From contig WOAB01000040.1 of the NCBI GenBank assembly GCA_027886185.1, forward strand, positions 11,594,001-11,658,000: 64,000 nucleotides of DNA, read 5' to 3'. A program made the position numbers and the translations under genes. Positions 45,975 through 56,770 of the stretch are shown here, in pieces. This DNA comes from Rheum nobile (lineage: Eukaryota; Streptophyta; Magnoliopsida; Caryophyllales; Polygonaceae). The first letter of the stretch is position 1. The number at the start of each line of letters is the position of its first letter. The notes under the pieces were generated by a model. That model saw nothing but the letters and a program-made list of their open reading frames with translations. It had not been told where the DNA came from and did no database searches.

Positions 45975-47087
45975 TGTACACCCCCAAATATTCCCTTGAA
46001 AGTATTACCGTTAGTGACCTCAAATTACACATCTGGGATCACCCAAGGCTTAACCATTTTATTACAACCATATAATAACACAAGACTTTATTAAATATCA
46101 TAAATATTATTTCAACCAAAGTCACTATTTACAACTGTTAACACCAAATACAACCAAATACAGAATTGTTTCAATACAACGGAAGTCTTTTAAATAAATA
46201 AAATTCACGAAGGGTCTTGATCTGAGCGATCTCACGCCTAGGATCTTCAACCTTGGAAAACTCTTTAAATCCCATCTGCCTTCATCATCGCCTACTAGCG
46301 TTCACGGAAAGGGAGTTTACCTGATGTGCCGTATGAGACGAATGACACCAGCCAACCATGCAAAGGAAAATAACCGGTTGGTTAGTCTAATGAAAGACTA
46401 TGCAAGGGTACAATAGAAAAGGTTCTAAGTAGTCGTATTAGGTTATACCCATCGCTTCTCGAATAAAAGCCGATGACGATAGTAAACCTCAATACTTCTA
46501 TGGAAAGATATGAAACGATATGAACAAGAGAAGACTCCAAAAGATTGAGTCTTATGGAAAACGTATGAAGAGAAGACTCCAAAAGATTGAGTCTTATGGG
46601 AAAGTATGACAAGTGTTTGGGAACTTTATAGTTTCACACAAGCGTTTAAAAATGACTTGATCATTTTGGTCCACGACCAACCTCACCGCACAATGTGAAT
46701 TCAGATTGGAAAGAGGACTTACTCTAACCGAAGTCCGGGCGGGTTCCAAGTTGTACTTCTCACCCAAAGGTTCATTAATTATGTGCATCACCGCACTTAT
46801 CTTATTTAAATGACAAAACGTACATTTACATTAAAGCTTTTAAGGTATATCATCTCATCACGAGAGATATTTGGGGAAAAAATCCCGATTATCGGCACCA
46901 GCTGTGTGCACCACCACCTATACTCGGATAGGGGTAGGTCATGACCAGGAAAGTACTAGGGCAAAATCATCCTAATACCAGTTATAAAGAAACGACTAGA
47001 CCTCGCAAGGTACATAGCGTTCCTACGAATACTCGTTCTAACTACACAGTTAAAATCACATAATAATCCACACCAATACCATCACGG
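45975..47087 (-). repeat. Truncated 5' LTR of the Tekay element
   Basis: The sequence matches 12686 to about 13849 of the 3' LTR. The first roughly 1.1 kb of the LTR (U3 with TATA box and palindromes) is missing at the right edge, where Athila-1 RT sequence begins after an 18-bp inverted filler. The element therefore has no promoter left at its 5' end. Confidence 0.9.
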
Positions 47088-48381
47088 GTCCTTTGGTTTC
47101 TAACCGAAGTAGGAGGTGGCATCTTCTCAATGATCTCAATGTTTGCCCTGTCAACCTCAATACCACGATTAGAAACCAAAGGACCCAAGACAATACCTTC
47201 CCTTACCATAAAATGGCATTTCTCCCAATTCAATACAAGGTTAACTTCTTCACACCGCTGTAAAACTCGTGACAAGTTAGACAAACAAGCATCAAAAGAA
47301 GCACCATATACAGAAAAGTCATCCATGAATACATCCATAATGTCCTCAATAGAGTTAGAAAAAATAGCCATCATACATCTTTGAAAGGTAGCAGGAGCAT
47401 TACACAAACCAAAGGGCATCCTCCTATATGCAACTATGCCATAAGGGCAAGTGAATGTGGTCTTCTCCTGGTCATCAGGGTGAATAGGGATCTGGAAAAA
47501 TCCACTATAACCATATAAATAACATAAGTGTGAATGCTTAGCTAGCCTCTCTAACATCTGGTCAATAAAGGGAAGGGCAAAATGGTATTTCCGGGTTGCC
47601 TTGTTCAATCTCCTATAATCAATGCACATTCTCCAACCCGTGACTGTCCTAGTAGGAATTATATCATTTTTTCATTCTTCACAACAGTCATACCCCCTTT
47701 CTTAGGCATAACATGAATTGGACTAACCCACTCACTATCAGAAATAGGATAAATAATGCATGCATCTAATAATTTCATCACTTCTTTTTTCACAACTTCT
47801 TTCATGTTTGGGTTTAGTCTTCTTTGATGCTCAATAGAGGGCTTATGATCATCTTCCAACAAAATTCTATACATGCACATTGAGGGACTAATTCCTTTCA
47901 GGTCATCTTTACAATATCCTAATGCTTTTCTATGCAATCTAAGCTTGTGCAACAATTTTTCAACTTCAATTTCACTTAGACTAGCATTGATAATCACAGG
48001 ATATGTAGAATTGGGTCCTAGTAACTCATACCTCAAAGTGGGTGGTAGTGGCTTCAACTCCACCTTAGGTGCATCTTTAGACTCTTGTGTATAGTCTAGG
48101 TCATCTCTTTTCAGGACCTCAGCAACGGTCCCAGGGAACTCTCCAGTGGACTCCAAATCAAGAACCACATCAGCAAGTAGCTCAAGATTATCGGCCTGGG
48201 TCACACTCTCAATCAAGAAAAACTCCAAAGGATCCTTAGAAATAATAGACATCATAGATCATTGGGCTTCCTGGTCAACTACATCTACCCTGCAACCATC
48301 ATCCTTAAAAGCAGGCTTTTTAATAGCTTTGGAAAAATTAAATTAAATTTTCTCATCCCCAATAGTAAAGGAGAGAACACC
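47088..48381 (-). pseudogene. Athila-1 pre-RT and reverse transcriptase
   Basis: The pre-RT part (47659-48255) contains 'LRYELLGPNSTYPVIINASL', 'ALGYCKDDLKGISPSMCMYR' and 'EWVSPIHVMPKKGGMTVV'. After a frameshift near 47650 come 'MCIDYRRLNKATRKYHFALP', 'MPFGLCNAPATFQRCM' and the box 'VFMDDFSVYG'. The first catalytic Asp is replaced: 'CYLYGYSGF' where the family has LDGYSG. The gene ends at 'KMPPPTSV', after which the 18-bp filler and Tekay LTR follow. About 40 residues before RNase H are lost. Confidence 0.9.
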
Positions 48382-50384
48382 CTACTTAACATCAATAAGT
48401 GTACTTGCAGTAGCTAGAAAGGGTCTTCCCAATATAATAGGAATAGGAAAATCAACCTCAATATCAAGGACAATAAAATCCACAAGAATGTAGAACTTAC
48501 CTATCTGGATGGGAATGTCCTCCAAAATACATATTGGATGCGTAGTGGATCTATCTGCCATGAAAAGAGTCATCCTCACTGGTCTTGGCTCTCCTAAATC
48601 CAGCTTCTTGCATATGGACATCGGGATCAAACTCACACTGGCTCCCAAATCACACAAAGCATTGTAGGTGCTATTGCCAATCACCATAGGGACATGAAAG
48701 CTTCCAGGGTCTTCAAGCTTAAGAGGCAATTTATTCTGAATTAGAGCATTGTACTCCTAGCTCAGGGAGACGGATTGGTAGTCATCCAGCTTCCTCTTGT
48801 TGGACAAGATCTCCTTCAAGAACTTCACATAGGTTGGCATATGCTTTAGAGCATCGGTGAAGGGAATGTTGATGTAGAGCTTTTTCAACACCTCTACAAA
48901 TTTGCCATACTGCTGATCCAATTGAGCATGAGCTCTCCTTTGTGGGAAAGGGAGAGGAGGCTTATAAGCTAGTAGTGGCACATATCTAGGCTCTTTTTCT
49001 CTTGGATCATAACTTCTTCAAGTTCTACAACTTCCTTGTCTTTCTTCTTGGCATCCACAGCCTCAAGATCCTCAAGTTGTCTTCCATTCCTTAAAGACAC
49101 AACATTGATTTGCCCTTTTGGATTAGCTTCAGTCTGGCCTGAAAGTTGACCTTGAAGTCTAGGAGCATTCAAAGCGTATTGTGCATGCAAACTTTCATGA
49201 TATTTCGGTGTCTTATTCACGTTATGCAGCTCCTTTAATATAAGGGCCATGTTGGGATCTTTAGCTGATTGAGCAGGAGCCTGATTCTGCGGTGGAAAGG
49301 CTCTTTGTTGAAATCCAGGGGGTAGTCTCTGCGCAGCCTGGTTATTCCCATAGGAGAAATTTGGATGATTCCTCCAACCAGTGTTGTAAGTGTTGGAATA
49401 AGGATCATTCCTAGGGCCTTTGTTAAATTTATTCATGTAGTTCGCCTCTCCCTGGGACTCACTTTGAGAAGCAAATAGGTGACAAGATAATATAGTATGG
49501 TCACCATCTCCACAAAACTGACATGCTACACTAGAAACATCCTGTGTGGATTGCCCTACACCTTGCGCCTGAGACTTTTGCACTAACAGATTCAACCTCT
49601 TGATCTCTTGTGCCATAGCATCTATTTGAGCATGTTGGTGTGTCTCAGAATTAACCTCATACATCTCTGCAGGTTTCTTGGAACTTGAAGTAGATCGGGG
49701 ATCACTGTAATAATGAGAGTGTTGAGCAGTACTCTCAATCAAGTCCCAAGCATCATCAACTTCCATATTCATGATTCTTCCACCCGCTGAAGCATCAATG
49801 ATTAGCCTGGTAGAACTGTCAACAACATTGTAGAAGACATGCAGCAGTGTCCACTTTTGTTGCTCATGGTGGGGGCATATCATCAGCAATTCCTTGAATC
49901 TTTCCCACCCCTCATAAAGAGACTCTTCATCCTTCATCTTGAATGCAAGAATATGATTTCTCATCTCAACAATCTTCTTTGGTGGATAGTATTTGTTGAG
50001 GAATGCCTTTGTTAACTCATCCCAAGTTGTTATCGATCCAAGAGGTACGGCCTTGAACCAAGCCTTGGCCCTGTCTTGCAGAGAGAATGAAAAGGCTTGC
50101 AGGAAAAGCGCATCTTGGGATACTTCATGGATCTTCACAATGTCCATTAGCTCAATAAAGGTAGCCAGATGTTGGTATGGGTTCTCAGAAGGTAGACCTC
50201 CAAACTGATTATGTTGAACCATGTTGATTAGGGAAGATTTCAGCTCGAAGTTACGAGCTTACACAAGTGGTCGGACCACACAAGAAATAGAACCAATGTG
50301 ATTTGGCATCACATAATCACCAAGCGTCATACGTGGCTCTTGAACTTCCAGAGGAGGATCGTTTCTCACTCTGTTGTCACCCAT
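48382..50384 (-). pseudogene. Athila-1 gag-protease
   Basis: The start is ATG at 50384 ('MGDNRVRNDPPLEVQEPRM'), in the same frame as the long open block 48969-50222. The two are separated by one TAA at 50259 where Gln is expected. Gag shows 'NPYQHLATFIELMDIVKI', 'TTWDELTKAFLNKYYPPKK' and an intact zinc knuckle 'CQFCGDGDHTILSC'. A frameshift near 48975 leads to 'LYINIPFTDALKHMPTYVKF', a TAG at 48757, and the protease ('ALCDLGASVSLIPMS', 'PIILGRPFLATA') ending at a TAG at 48382. The family normally reads on into RT here. Confidence 0.88.
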
Positions 50385-51798
50385 TGCTTGTTCTAAGGCT
50401 AGGCTAGTGATTAGGCAAAAACCTACCCACAAGCGTATGGGTTCAGTTGTATCTTTTCAAGTATCGTTCCCAAGAGGACTATGTAATATCGTTTGTATCT
50501 TAGTCCAGTAAGCTAAGCCAAAAGATTGGAAATTTTGTTGAAGTAATAGATAAAACCAAGAAACAAATGCAGGTGATGATTGTAATCAATGGAGGGAAAA
50601 TTTCCCAGGCAAGGGATCCCCGCAACTATGCTTCAGTAGACTTAACTAGATAAACGTCTGAATTTAGTCTGTCTTTGTTGAAGGTAACTATCTTAGGTAA
50701 TTACTAATTCATCTCGGATGATAGTAAATGTGACTAGATTCAATTAACATCCACTCTCGTGACTTGCTAATCAAGATCTAGACCCATTGGGCACTTAGAA
50801 TCTAAGGTAAAACTGAATTAGCATCCACTCTCGTGACTTGCTAAATCCAACCTAATCTTAGGGTTTCTATGATAGTTATTAATCCACATGAGAAATTATG
50901 ATGCTCTTGCAATAGTAAAATCTCAGGTTCAATTCCTAGGGTTCCAATAGAAGTTATTACCTCTTGGTCTCAAACTCTATCTGACTACCTATTAACGTTT
51001 TTACCTCTGGGTTGCAAACCCTAATAGGATCCAATTTGCATAAGCTAATATGGGCATAAAGCATCTAGGAATAAATCAACAAAGTTTCAGATTTCCATTC
51101 AGACAAATATCAAACAAATCTACCTACGCATAGTTGGGATCACCCCAACCCTAGAAATATGGAAATTAGCTAGACACAATTGCAAGATCAACCAAAGAAT
51201 TCATATTAACGATGAAAACCATGAACAAGATTAAAAAGAAAGAGAAACTTAGTCTTGAATCCAGTAGAACAATCTCCAAAGTTGAAATCTTCAATTCAAG
51301 CCAACAACTAGGTCTAGAGAGTAGAAAGGAGGCAAAAGGAGGCAGAAGAGAGAGTGCCAAAAAAACCTAAATAAAATATTTATACCGTCCTAAAATTAAA
51401 GGGGTTGAAAAAATAACAATTCGGGTCCGCGGGGGCATGGCACGGTTTGTGACAAAACCGCATGATTTATCATAAACCATGTAGAGTTACAGCGTGTACA
51501 GGGGGAGTCGGCACGGTTTGTGGCACAGACAAACCGTGTCACTTTATAGAGGCGCCTTTTCTCGCGTTCTCAGTTCTGCATAGACAACGACATGTTGGCA
51601 CGGTTTATGACAAACCATGCCAAGCTGCAGAGTGGCATTCTTTGTCTTCATTCACCTTCGAATTCACCAGTGCACTTCTCCTATGATGTCCATGCCTCGT
51701 ATTGTACCCAGAAGTCCACCAATTACCTGAAATCACGCAGAAACTCGTGTAGACATCTAAACTAAAGAAAATGATACAATTAGCTAAAAATGCAAGAT

Positions 51799-52385
51799 TG
51801 TTGGAACCTTGACGTTCCCTCTGGTTTTGATGATGATAAACACCATTAGGTTTTATGTTTTCTTGTTGTTCCTATGAGTTTCAGGTTTTATGAAAAAATA
51901 AGGGAACAATGGAAAACAGTGATGAAGAGAAAGCAGAGGAGTGCAATGGAACGTGTGGAAACAAGGAACAGTTACAAGAGAAGCAAATTGAAAATCTGAA
52001 GCGCGTGGTTCCTATACAAGGAAACTTCTATATATGGAAACAACTTCTGTGGAACGATACGGATCGCAGAGAAGTTCCAGCTGTTCCCAGATTGACTCAG
52101 TTATACAAAGAAACAAGATATCGAGTATTACTTGGAAGAGAACCAAAAGATAATGAGTCTTAGGAAAGTTTATAAAAGGAAACCATGTGTTTACCAGCCT
52201 TATTGTATATTTGGTAACGAAGTTATCCATTGTTACCATATGTGTCGATTGCTAGATATTTGGAAATAGGATTTTGTTAGACACTATATATAGATGAGAA
52301 TTGTCTTGGGGAAAGACATCTCAGATATAACCATCAAGCATACCAAGGAACTCTTGTGAGAACTGAGATCGAAGGTCTAAGGCAA
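51799..52385 (+). repeat. 5' LTR of element C, 3'-truncated
   Basis: The sequence matches 54512-55099 of the 3' LTR, then diverges at 52386. It keeps a TATA box, CTATATATAG at 52284-52293. Confidence 0.88.
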
Positions 52386-52391
52386 TGGCCT

Positions 52392-52400
52392 CCTATAAAA
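52392..52400 (+). promoter_or_regulatory. Possible internal promoter before the element C ORF
   Basis: CCTATAAAA lies just after the broken LTR end and about 140 bp before the ATG. It is followed by a C/T-rich leader like that of a plant mRNA. Confidence 0.45.
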
Positions 52401-52540
52401 CGTCACCCTCACCACAACCCAATTTACCATTGTTTCACATTTTCTCTCTCTCAATCTCTGAAATTTCCTTTCTCTCCTCTTTGCCGTTCTCAAACCCTAA
52501 ATCCTAAATTCCTCCTCTCTCCAAACACAACCACATCACC

Positions 52541-54013
52541 ATGTCTACTCCCACATCGTCTTCTACCGCCGCCATTGACGTCTCTGCATTCACTGAGGAG
52601 AAACTCATGGCTCTCAAGCACTCAATTGAGGCACTCCAGGCTGCTAAAACTCTGCAATCCAAAGACACCACATCCATTGCTGATGTGGTGGAAATAGCCA
52701 TAGAGTCCACCTCCTCAATCGCTAAACTTCATGAGGAACAACCTCAGGGGGAACAGCCATCGGTGGAACAGGTCCAAGAAACTGATGCCTCCAAGGAGAT
52801 GGTGACCGTAACTGAGCCAGAAGATGAAGTTAACTCCCCTCCTAAATCAAAAGAAGCTGAAGAGGAGGAGGCCATGGCTGCTGTAGAGGTCGATCTAGGT
52901 CTTCATCCTCTGGAAACTGTAAGCCCAGTCGCAAGCGCAAACACACGATTGGCTCTGAGGATGATGAGGGCCTAAATGTTGAGTACTTAGGGGAACAGCG
53001 AGCGTCCACCGACTTCTCCACCCCGACCAAGTCTGCCGCCGGTGAGACTACTCCAGGTACTCTAAAGGAACGATCTGCAAAGAAGATCGAGGCCAAGACT
53101 GAGCCCAGGAAGAAGGCTAAGCTGGAAGAAAAATCTGTTGATGGGAAAAAGATCATTCCCCACCTCCTTATCCCAGAAGGGTTCCTAGTCGTCAACGGCT
53201 TCGAATATGTCTTGGAGCGACTCAAATTTCAAGGTTGGGAACTTCCTTTCCAACCATGTCATGGCCCACCCTAACCAAATCAGGGAGTTTTATCGTTTCT
53301 TCCAACTTAACACTACCGCCACTATGGTGGGAACAGCGTCGATCAACGATGAAGATCTGTCCTTCACTGTGTCAAAGGTTGCTCGACTGCTGTCCATCTC
53401 TGCTGAAGGGTTTTGCGAAATCTCTGGTGAGAAGAACACAAATGCTTTGAAAATAGCCAAGGAGGCTAGTGCTGAGCGGCTTTTCAAATCAAAAATTCCA
53501 GCCACTCATGTGTCTGCTCTTACTCTGTCTCAGCGAATAGCGCATCACATCATTATGAAGGCTGTCGTTCCTAGGCAGGAGAAGAGAAACACAATCATTG
53601 CCACCGATCTGCTGCTGTTGGACAGTTTTTGGCACATGGAGAAGATTGATCTTCCTAGGATCATTCTACAACACATGGCAAAATGCAGTGCCAAGACTCA
53701 TTCCCTTGCTTACCCAAATGTCATCAAGCTGATTCTGCAAGCAGAAGGGGCTTACAGAGCAGACGGCGAAGTTCCTCTGGTCACCGAACTGGATATGGTG
53801 AATGTGAACAAAATGAAGTTTCAGGGAGACAGCAAGGGAACTCTGCCTGTATCTGATATTTTGAAGCGGGAAGCTGGAGAGGGAACATGTAAAGGTGCCT
53901 CTGTGCAAAGCCAGATGTTGACTGAATTGCGCGAAATCAAGAACATCCTTTCACTACTTCTTGAGTATTTTCTCAACAAGGACAAGGCCCAAAAGGAGGA
54001 TTCTGAGTCTTGA
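52541..54013 (+). pseudogene. Element C ORF (plant transposon-protein type)
   Basis: The frame starts 'MSTPTSSSTAAIDVSAFTEE' and has an acidic N-terminal third. It shifts at about 52870-52925 into a basic stretch ('SRKRKHTIGSEDDEG', 'KIEAKTEPRKKAKLEEKS') and shifts back near 53225. The last part (to 54013, 'EFYRFFQLNTTATMVG', 'LTLSQRIAHHIIMKAVVPRQ', 'EKIDLPRIILQHM') resembles the 'putative plant transposon protein' family also seen in Athila-type extra ORFs. It ends in a Leu-rich, likely coiled-coil segment. Apart from the two compensating shifts the frame is open. Its role is unknown. Confidence 0.65.
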
Positions 54014-54511
54014 GTGGACACCTTTTCTTATCCAGCCCGTCTTACCCTCTTCTCTTCGATTTTTAATATGTTATCTTGTTTAAGTGTTTGCATTTTGATC
54101 TTTTTGTGTTTGTTTGTCAAGTTGTTTCTGCTGTTTTGTAATCAATTTCCTGCTTGATATATATGAACTTTTCTTTTGCTTTTGCCTGCTGCCTTAGTTA
54201 TGTTGTTCCACTGTTTACTTTTGATCTTTTGATGATGCCAAAAGGGGGAAGTGTGGAAATTGTGCGATAACTCAGTTATGAGAGGTAACAGTTTACATTG
54301 TTCCTAATTCTTTATGAATTTCTGGGCGATGCTAGTGTTGAGGGGGAACGATGATGCAACTTGAAGGTACGAATTGCAATTATTCATTTTACATAAAATT
54401 TTGCTTATACATTTAAACTGAGATACATGTTGATTAATATTGCCTTGCTTATTACTTTGCTTTGATCGAACAACTTTTGAATGGGTTTGTCATCACCAAA
54501 AAGGGGGAAAT
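54014..54511 (+). other. 3' noncoding region of element C
   Basis: This is a T-rich stretch with two polypurine tracts, GCCAAAAGGGGGAAG at about 54238 and CAAAAAGGGGGAAAT directly before the LTR. No gene is seen. Confidence 0.6.
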
Positions 54512-55331
54512 TGTTGGAACCTTGACGTTCCCTCTGGTTTTGATGATGATAAACACCAATAGGTTTTATGTTTTCTTGTTGTTCCTATGAGTTTCAGGTT
54601 TTATGAAAAAGTAACGGAACAATGGAAAACAGTGATGAAGAGAAAGCAGAGGAGTGCAATGGAACGTGTGGAAACAAGGAACAGTTATAAGAGAAGCAAA
54701 TTGAAAATCTGAAGCGCGTGGTTCCTATACAAGGAAACTTCTGTATATGGAAACAACGTATGTGGAACGATACGGATCGCAGAGAAGTTCCAGTTGTTCC
54801 TAGATTGACTCAGTTATACAAGGAAACAAGATATCGAGTATTACTTGGAAGAGAACCAGAAGATAATGAGTCTTAGGAAAGTTTATAGAAGGAAACCATG
54901 TGTTTACCAGCCTTATTGTATATTTGGTAACGAAGTTATCCATTGTTACCATATGTGTCGATTGCTAGATATTTGGAAATAGGATTTTGTTAGACACTAT
55001 ATATAGATGAGAATTGTCTTGGGGAAAGACATCTCAGATATAACCATCAAGCATACCAAGGAACTCTTGTGAGAACTGAGATCGAAGGTCTAAGGCAAGG
55101 TACGGGTAGTTCTTGCTAAAAGGTCTTGTTTTGTTCTTGTGTTGTTAGGAGTTGATTGCACTCAAGGTCTTTAACCTAGGGTATAGGTGGAGATAAGACT
55201 TGTGAGATTGTACAATTCTTAATAATACAAGTATTTGTTTTTTGGAAAATTACTTGTTACTTTGTATCTTTATATTCCGCTGCCCAGGGAACAGTCACAC
55301 CGTTCCCTGTCTAACACACTACAATTCAACA
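54512..55331 (+). repeat. 3' LTR of element C
   Basis: The LTR is 820 bp, starting TGTTGGAACCTTGACGTTCC and ending ...CAATTCAACA. A hairpin with arms CAGGGAAC (55285-55292) and GTTCCCTG (55302-55309) lies 22 bases before the end. Confidence 0.9.
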
Positions 55332-55406
55332 AAGATAATAAACGTGGAAATGCCTAAACTATAACCTAAATGCATGTCCTAAATGTGTATAAAATGGATG
55401 TCATCA

Positions 55407-56770
55407 GCTAGTGGCAATGGGCTTCACCCAAAGATAAGGGGATGTTTATAACGATATCTTTGCCATTGTTGCTAAGTATAAGACCATGAAATTATTACTT
55501 GCTATGATTGTTGTTTATGAATATGAACTTTACCAAATGAATGTGAAAACAACTTTTTTGCATGGTGATTTAAATGTGACTATCTTCATGATATAGCCTA
55601 AGGGCTTCATACATAAGAACAAACCTGATCATGTATGCTTGCTGAATAAGTATATATATGGGTTAAAACAATCACCTAGGCAGTGAACCATAAAGTTTGA
55701 AACATGCATGACAAGACTAGGTTTCCAGAAAAGCAAGCATGATTTATGTCTTTAATCTAAACATGTCAAAACTGAGTTGTGTCTCTATATGTTATTTTAT
55801 GTAGATGACATTCTGCTCATTTGCAAGTCTAAGCATAAGATCTTAAATGTTAAGAAGGCTCTTAAGAAAAATTTTGACATGAAGGACCTTGGTCATGCTC
55901 ACAGGATTTTAGGCATTAAAATTACAAGAAATAGGATTAAGAAACAAATCATGCTATCTCAATCTGACTATTTGCTTAAGGGTTTAGAAAGGTTCAAAGT
56001 TGCTAATATGAATCCTACCTCTATACCCTTAGGAGGGTAGCTTGACCTTACCGGGTCAGTTATTCCCTTATCTATAGAAGATGAAGAAAGAATGAAGTCT
56101 ATTTCTTATGATGTTGTTGTTCGATCTGTGATGTATGCCATGATTTGTACTCGTCCTGGTTTTACTTTTGTTGTCAATGTGTTATGTCGTTTGATGTCTG
56201 AACCTTGTGAAAAATACTAGATTGCTAAGAAATACCTCTCGGGATATATTGTTGAAATTATGAGCTTTGGATTACTGTATAGTGAGCATTCTTCACAAGG
56301 TGAATTGTTTCATTATGTTGACTCTCACTATGCTAGACAATAGAAAATCCACTACCTCTTATATATACACCTAGGCTGGAAATTGAATTTCTTTGAAGTT
56401 ACAACAACAACCTATTGTTGCTCTGTCCTCTACTGAGACATAGTACATAGCGGCTTGGCTCCAGGGTATATAGCAAGAGAGACATAGGGAAAGGACTATA
56501 ATAATTGTGTTGTATATGATTAGTCAAAGTGCTTTGTATCTGTGTAAGGATCATGTCTACCATGAGAGGACCAAATACATTGATGTGAGATACCACTTTA
56601 TCCGAGATAAAGTGGATAAACATATCATTTTGGTTAGAAAGATTGATGGTGAGAAAAATCCTGCTGATTTTGGTACTGAGATTGTCTCAACTGACAAATT
56701 TGTCTTTTGGCGGGACTTCCTCCATGTGATCGATCCAACCAAGGTGCGCGATACATATAGGGGTCGATGA
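55407..56770 (+). pseudogene. Copia-1 RT second half and RNase H
   Basis: The frame resumes where 5712 broke off. It shows 'YQMNVKTTFLHGDLN', 'GLKQSPRQ', the intact RT box 'LFYVDDILLICKSK' and 'KDLGHAHRILGIKI', then RNase H remnants and the end 'KIDGEKNPADFGTEIV'. Stops occur at 55594, 55685, 55756, 56038 and several later places, and a frame change lies near 56450-56510. Confidence 0.85.

Larger units (their letters stand above)
12686..47087 (-). mobile_element. Tekay-type chromovirus with three nested inserts
   Basis: The minus-strand order is truncated 5' LTR (45975-47087), tRNA-Met primer site, an extra acidic ORF, gag-protease, RT, RNase H, integrase with a C-terminal chromodomain-like region, polypurine tract and complete 3' LTR (12686-14952). 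The pol reads through once Athila-2, Tat-B and the solo LTR are removed. The chromodomain-like end, the 'FIDDILIYS' RT and the TGATGTAATACCCC LTR start fit the Tekay/Del group of chromoviruses. The TSD in Athila-1 cannot be checked because the right edge was removed by a deletion. Confidence 0.9.
51799..55331 (+). mobile_element. Element C: non-autonomous LTR retrotransposon
   Basis: The element is 3533 bp, flanked by the TSD aagat (51794-51798 and 55332-55336). LTRs start TGTTGGAACCTTGACGTTCC. The 3' LTR (54512-55331) is complete. The 5' LTR (51799-52385) lacks its last 230 bp, and no primer site follows. The only gene is a gag-sized ORF of the plant transposon-protein type (52541-54013). 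CAAAAAGGGGGAAAT before the 3' LTR is a polypurine tract, and a second similar tract lies at 54239-54252. Between LTRs about 12 differences in 587 bp were seen. The LTR and polypurine style resemble SIRE-type copia elements, but there is no pol to prove it. Confidence 0.85.
5713..55406 (-). mobile_element. Athila-1: Athila-type Ty3/gypsy retrotransposon carrying nested inserts
   Basis: The minus-strand order is 5' LTR (50408-55406, itself interrupted), gag, protease, RT, RNase H, integrase, a third ORF, polypurine tract and 3' LTR (5713-7159). The element is flanked by the TSD gctag inside copia-1. A Tekay-type element interrupts its pol at the RT/RNase H boundary, and element C interrupts its 5' LTR. 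Removing these leaves about 11.8 kb, a normal size for an Athila-like element. The long third ORF after integrase and the 'DLGAS' protease signature support the Athila group. Stops and frameshifts occur in every gene. Confidence 0.9.
50408..55406 (-). repeat. 5' LTR of Athila-1, interrupted by element C
   Basis: The pieces 50408-51798 and 55332-55406 match the 3' LTR (5713-7159). On the minus strand it starts TGATGACATCC at 55406 and ends ...TTGCCTAATCA at 50408. Only 23 bases separate this end from the gag ATG, so no primer-binding site is present. Confidence 0.9.

Noticed and set aside
5700..50408. GCTAGGCTAG next to both the left outer edge and the inner edge of the right LTR of Athila-1, as a longer TSD or LTR extension
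   Set aside because: The left copy is native copia RT sequence and the right copy is internal to the element. The true TSD is gctag, at 5708-5712 and 55407-55411.
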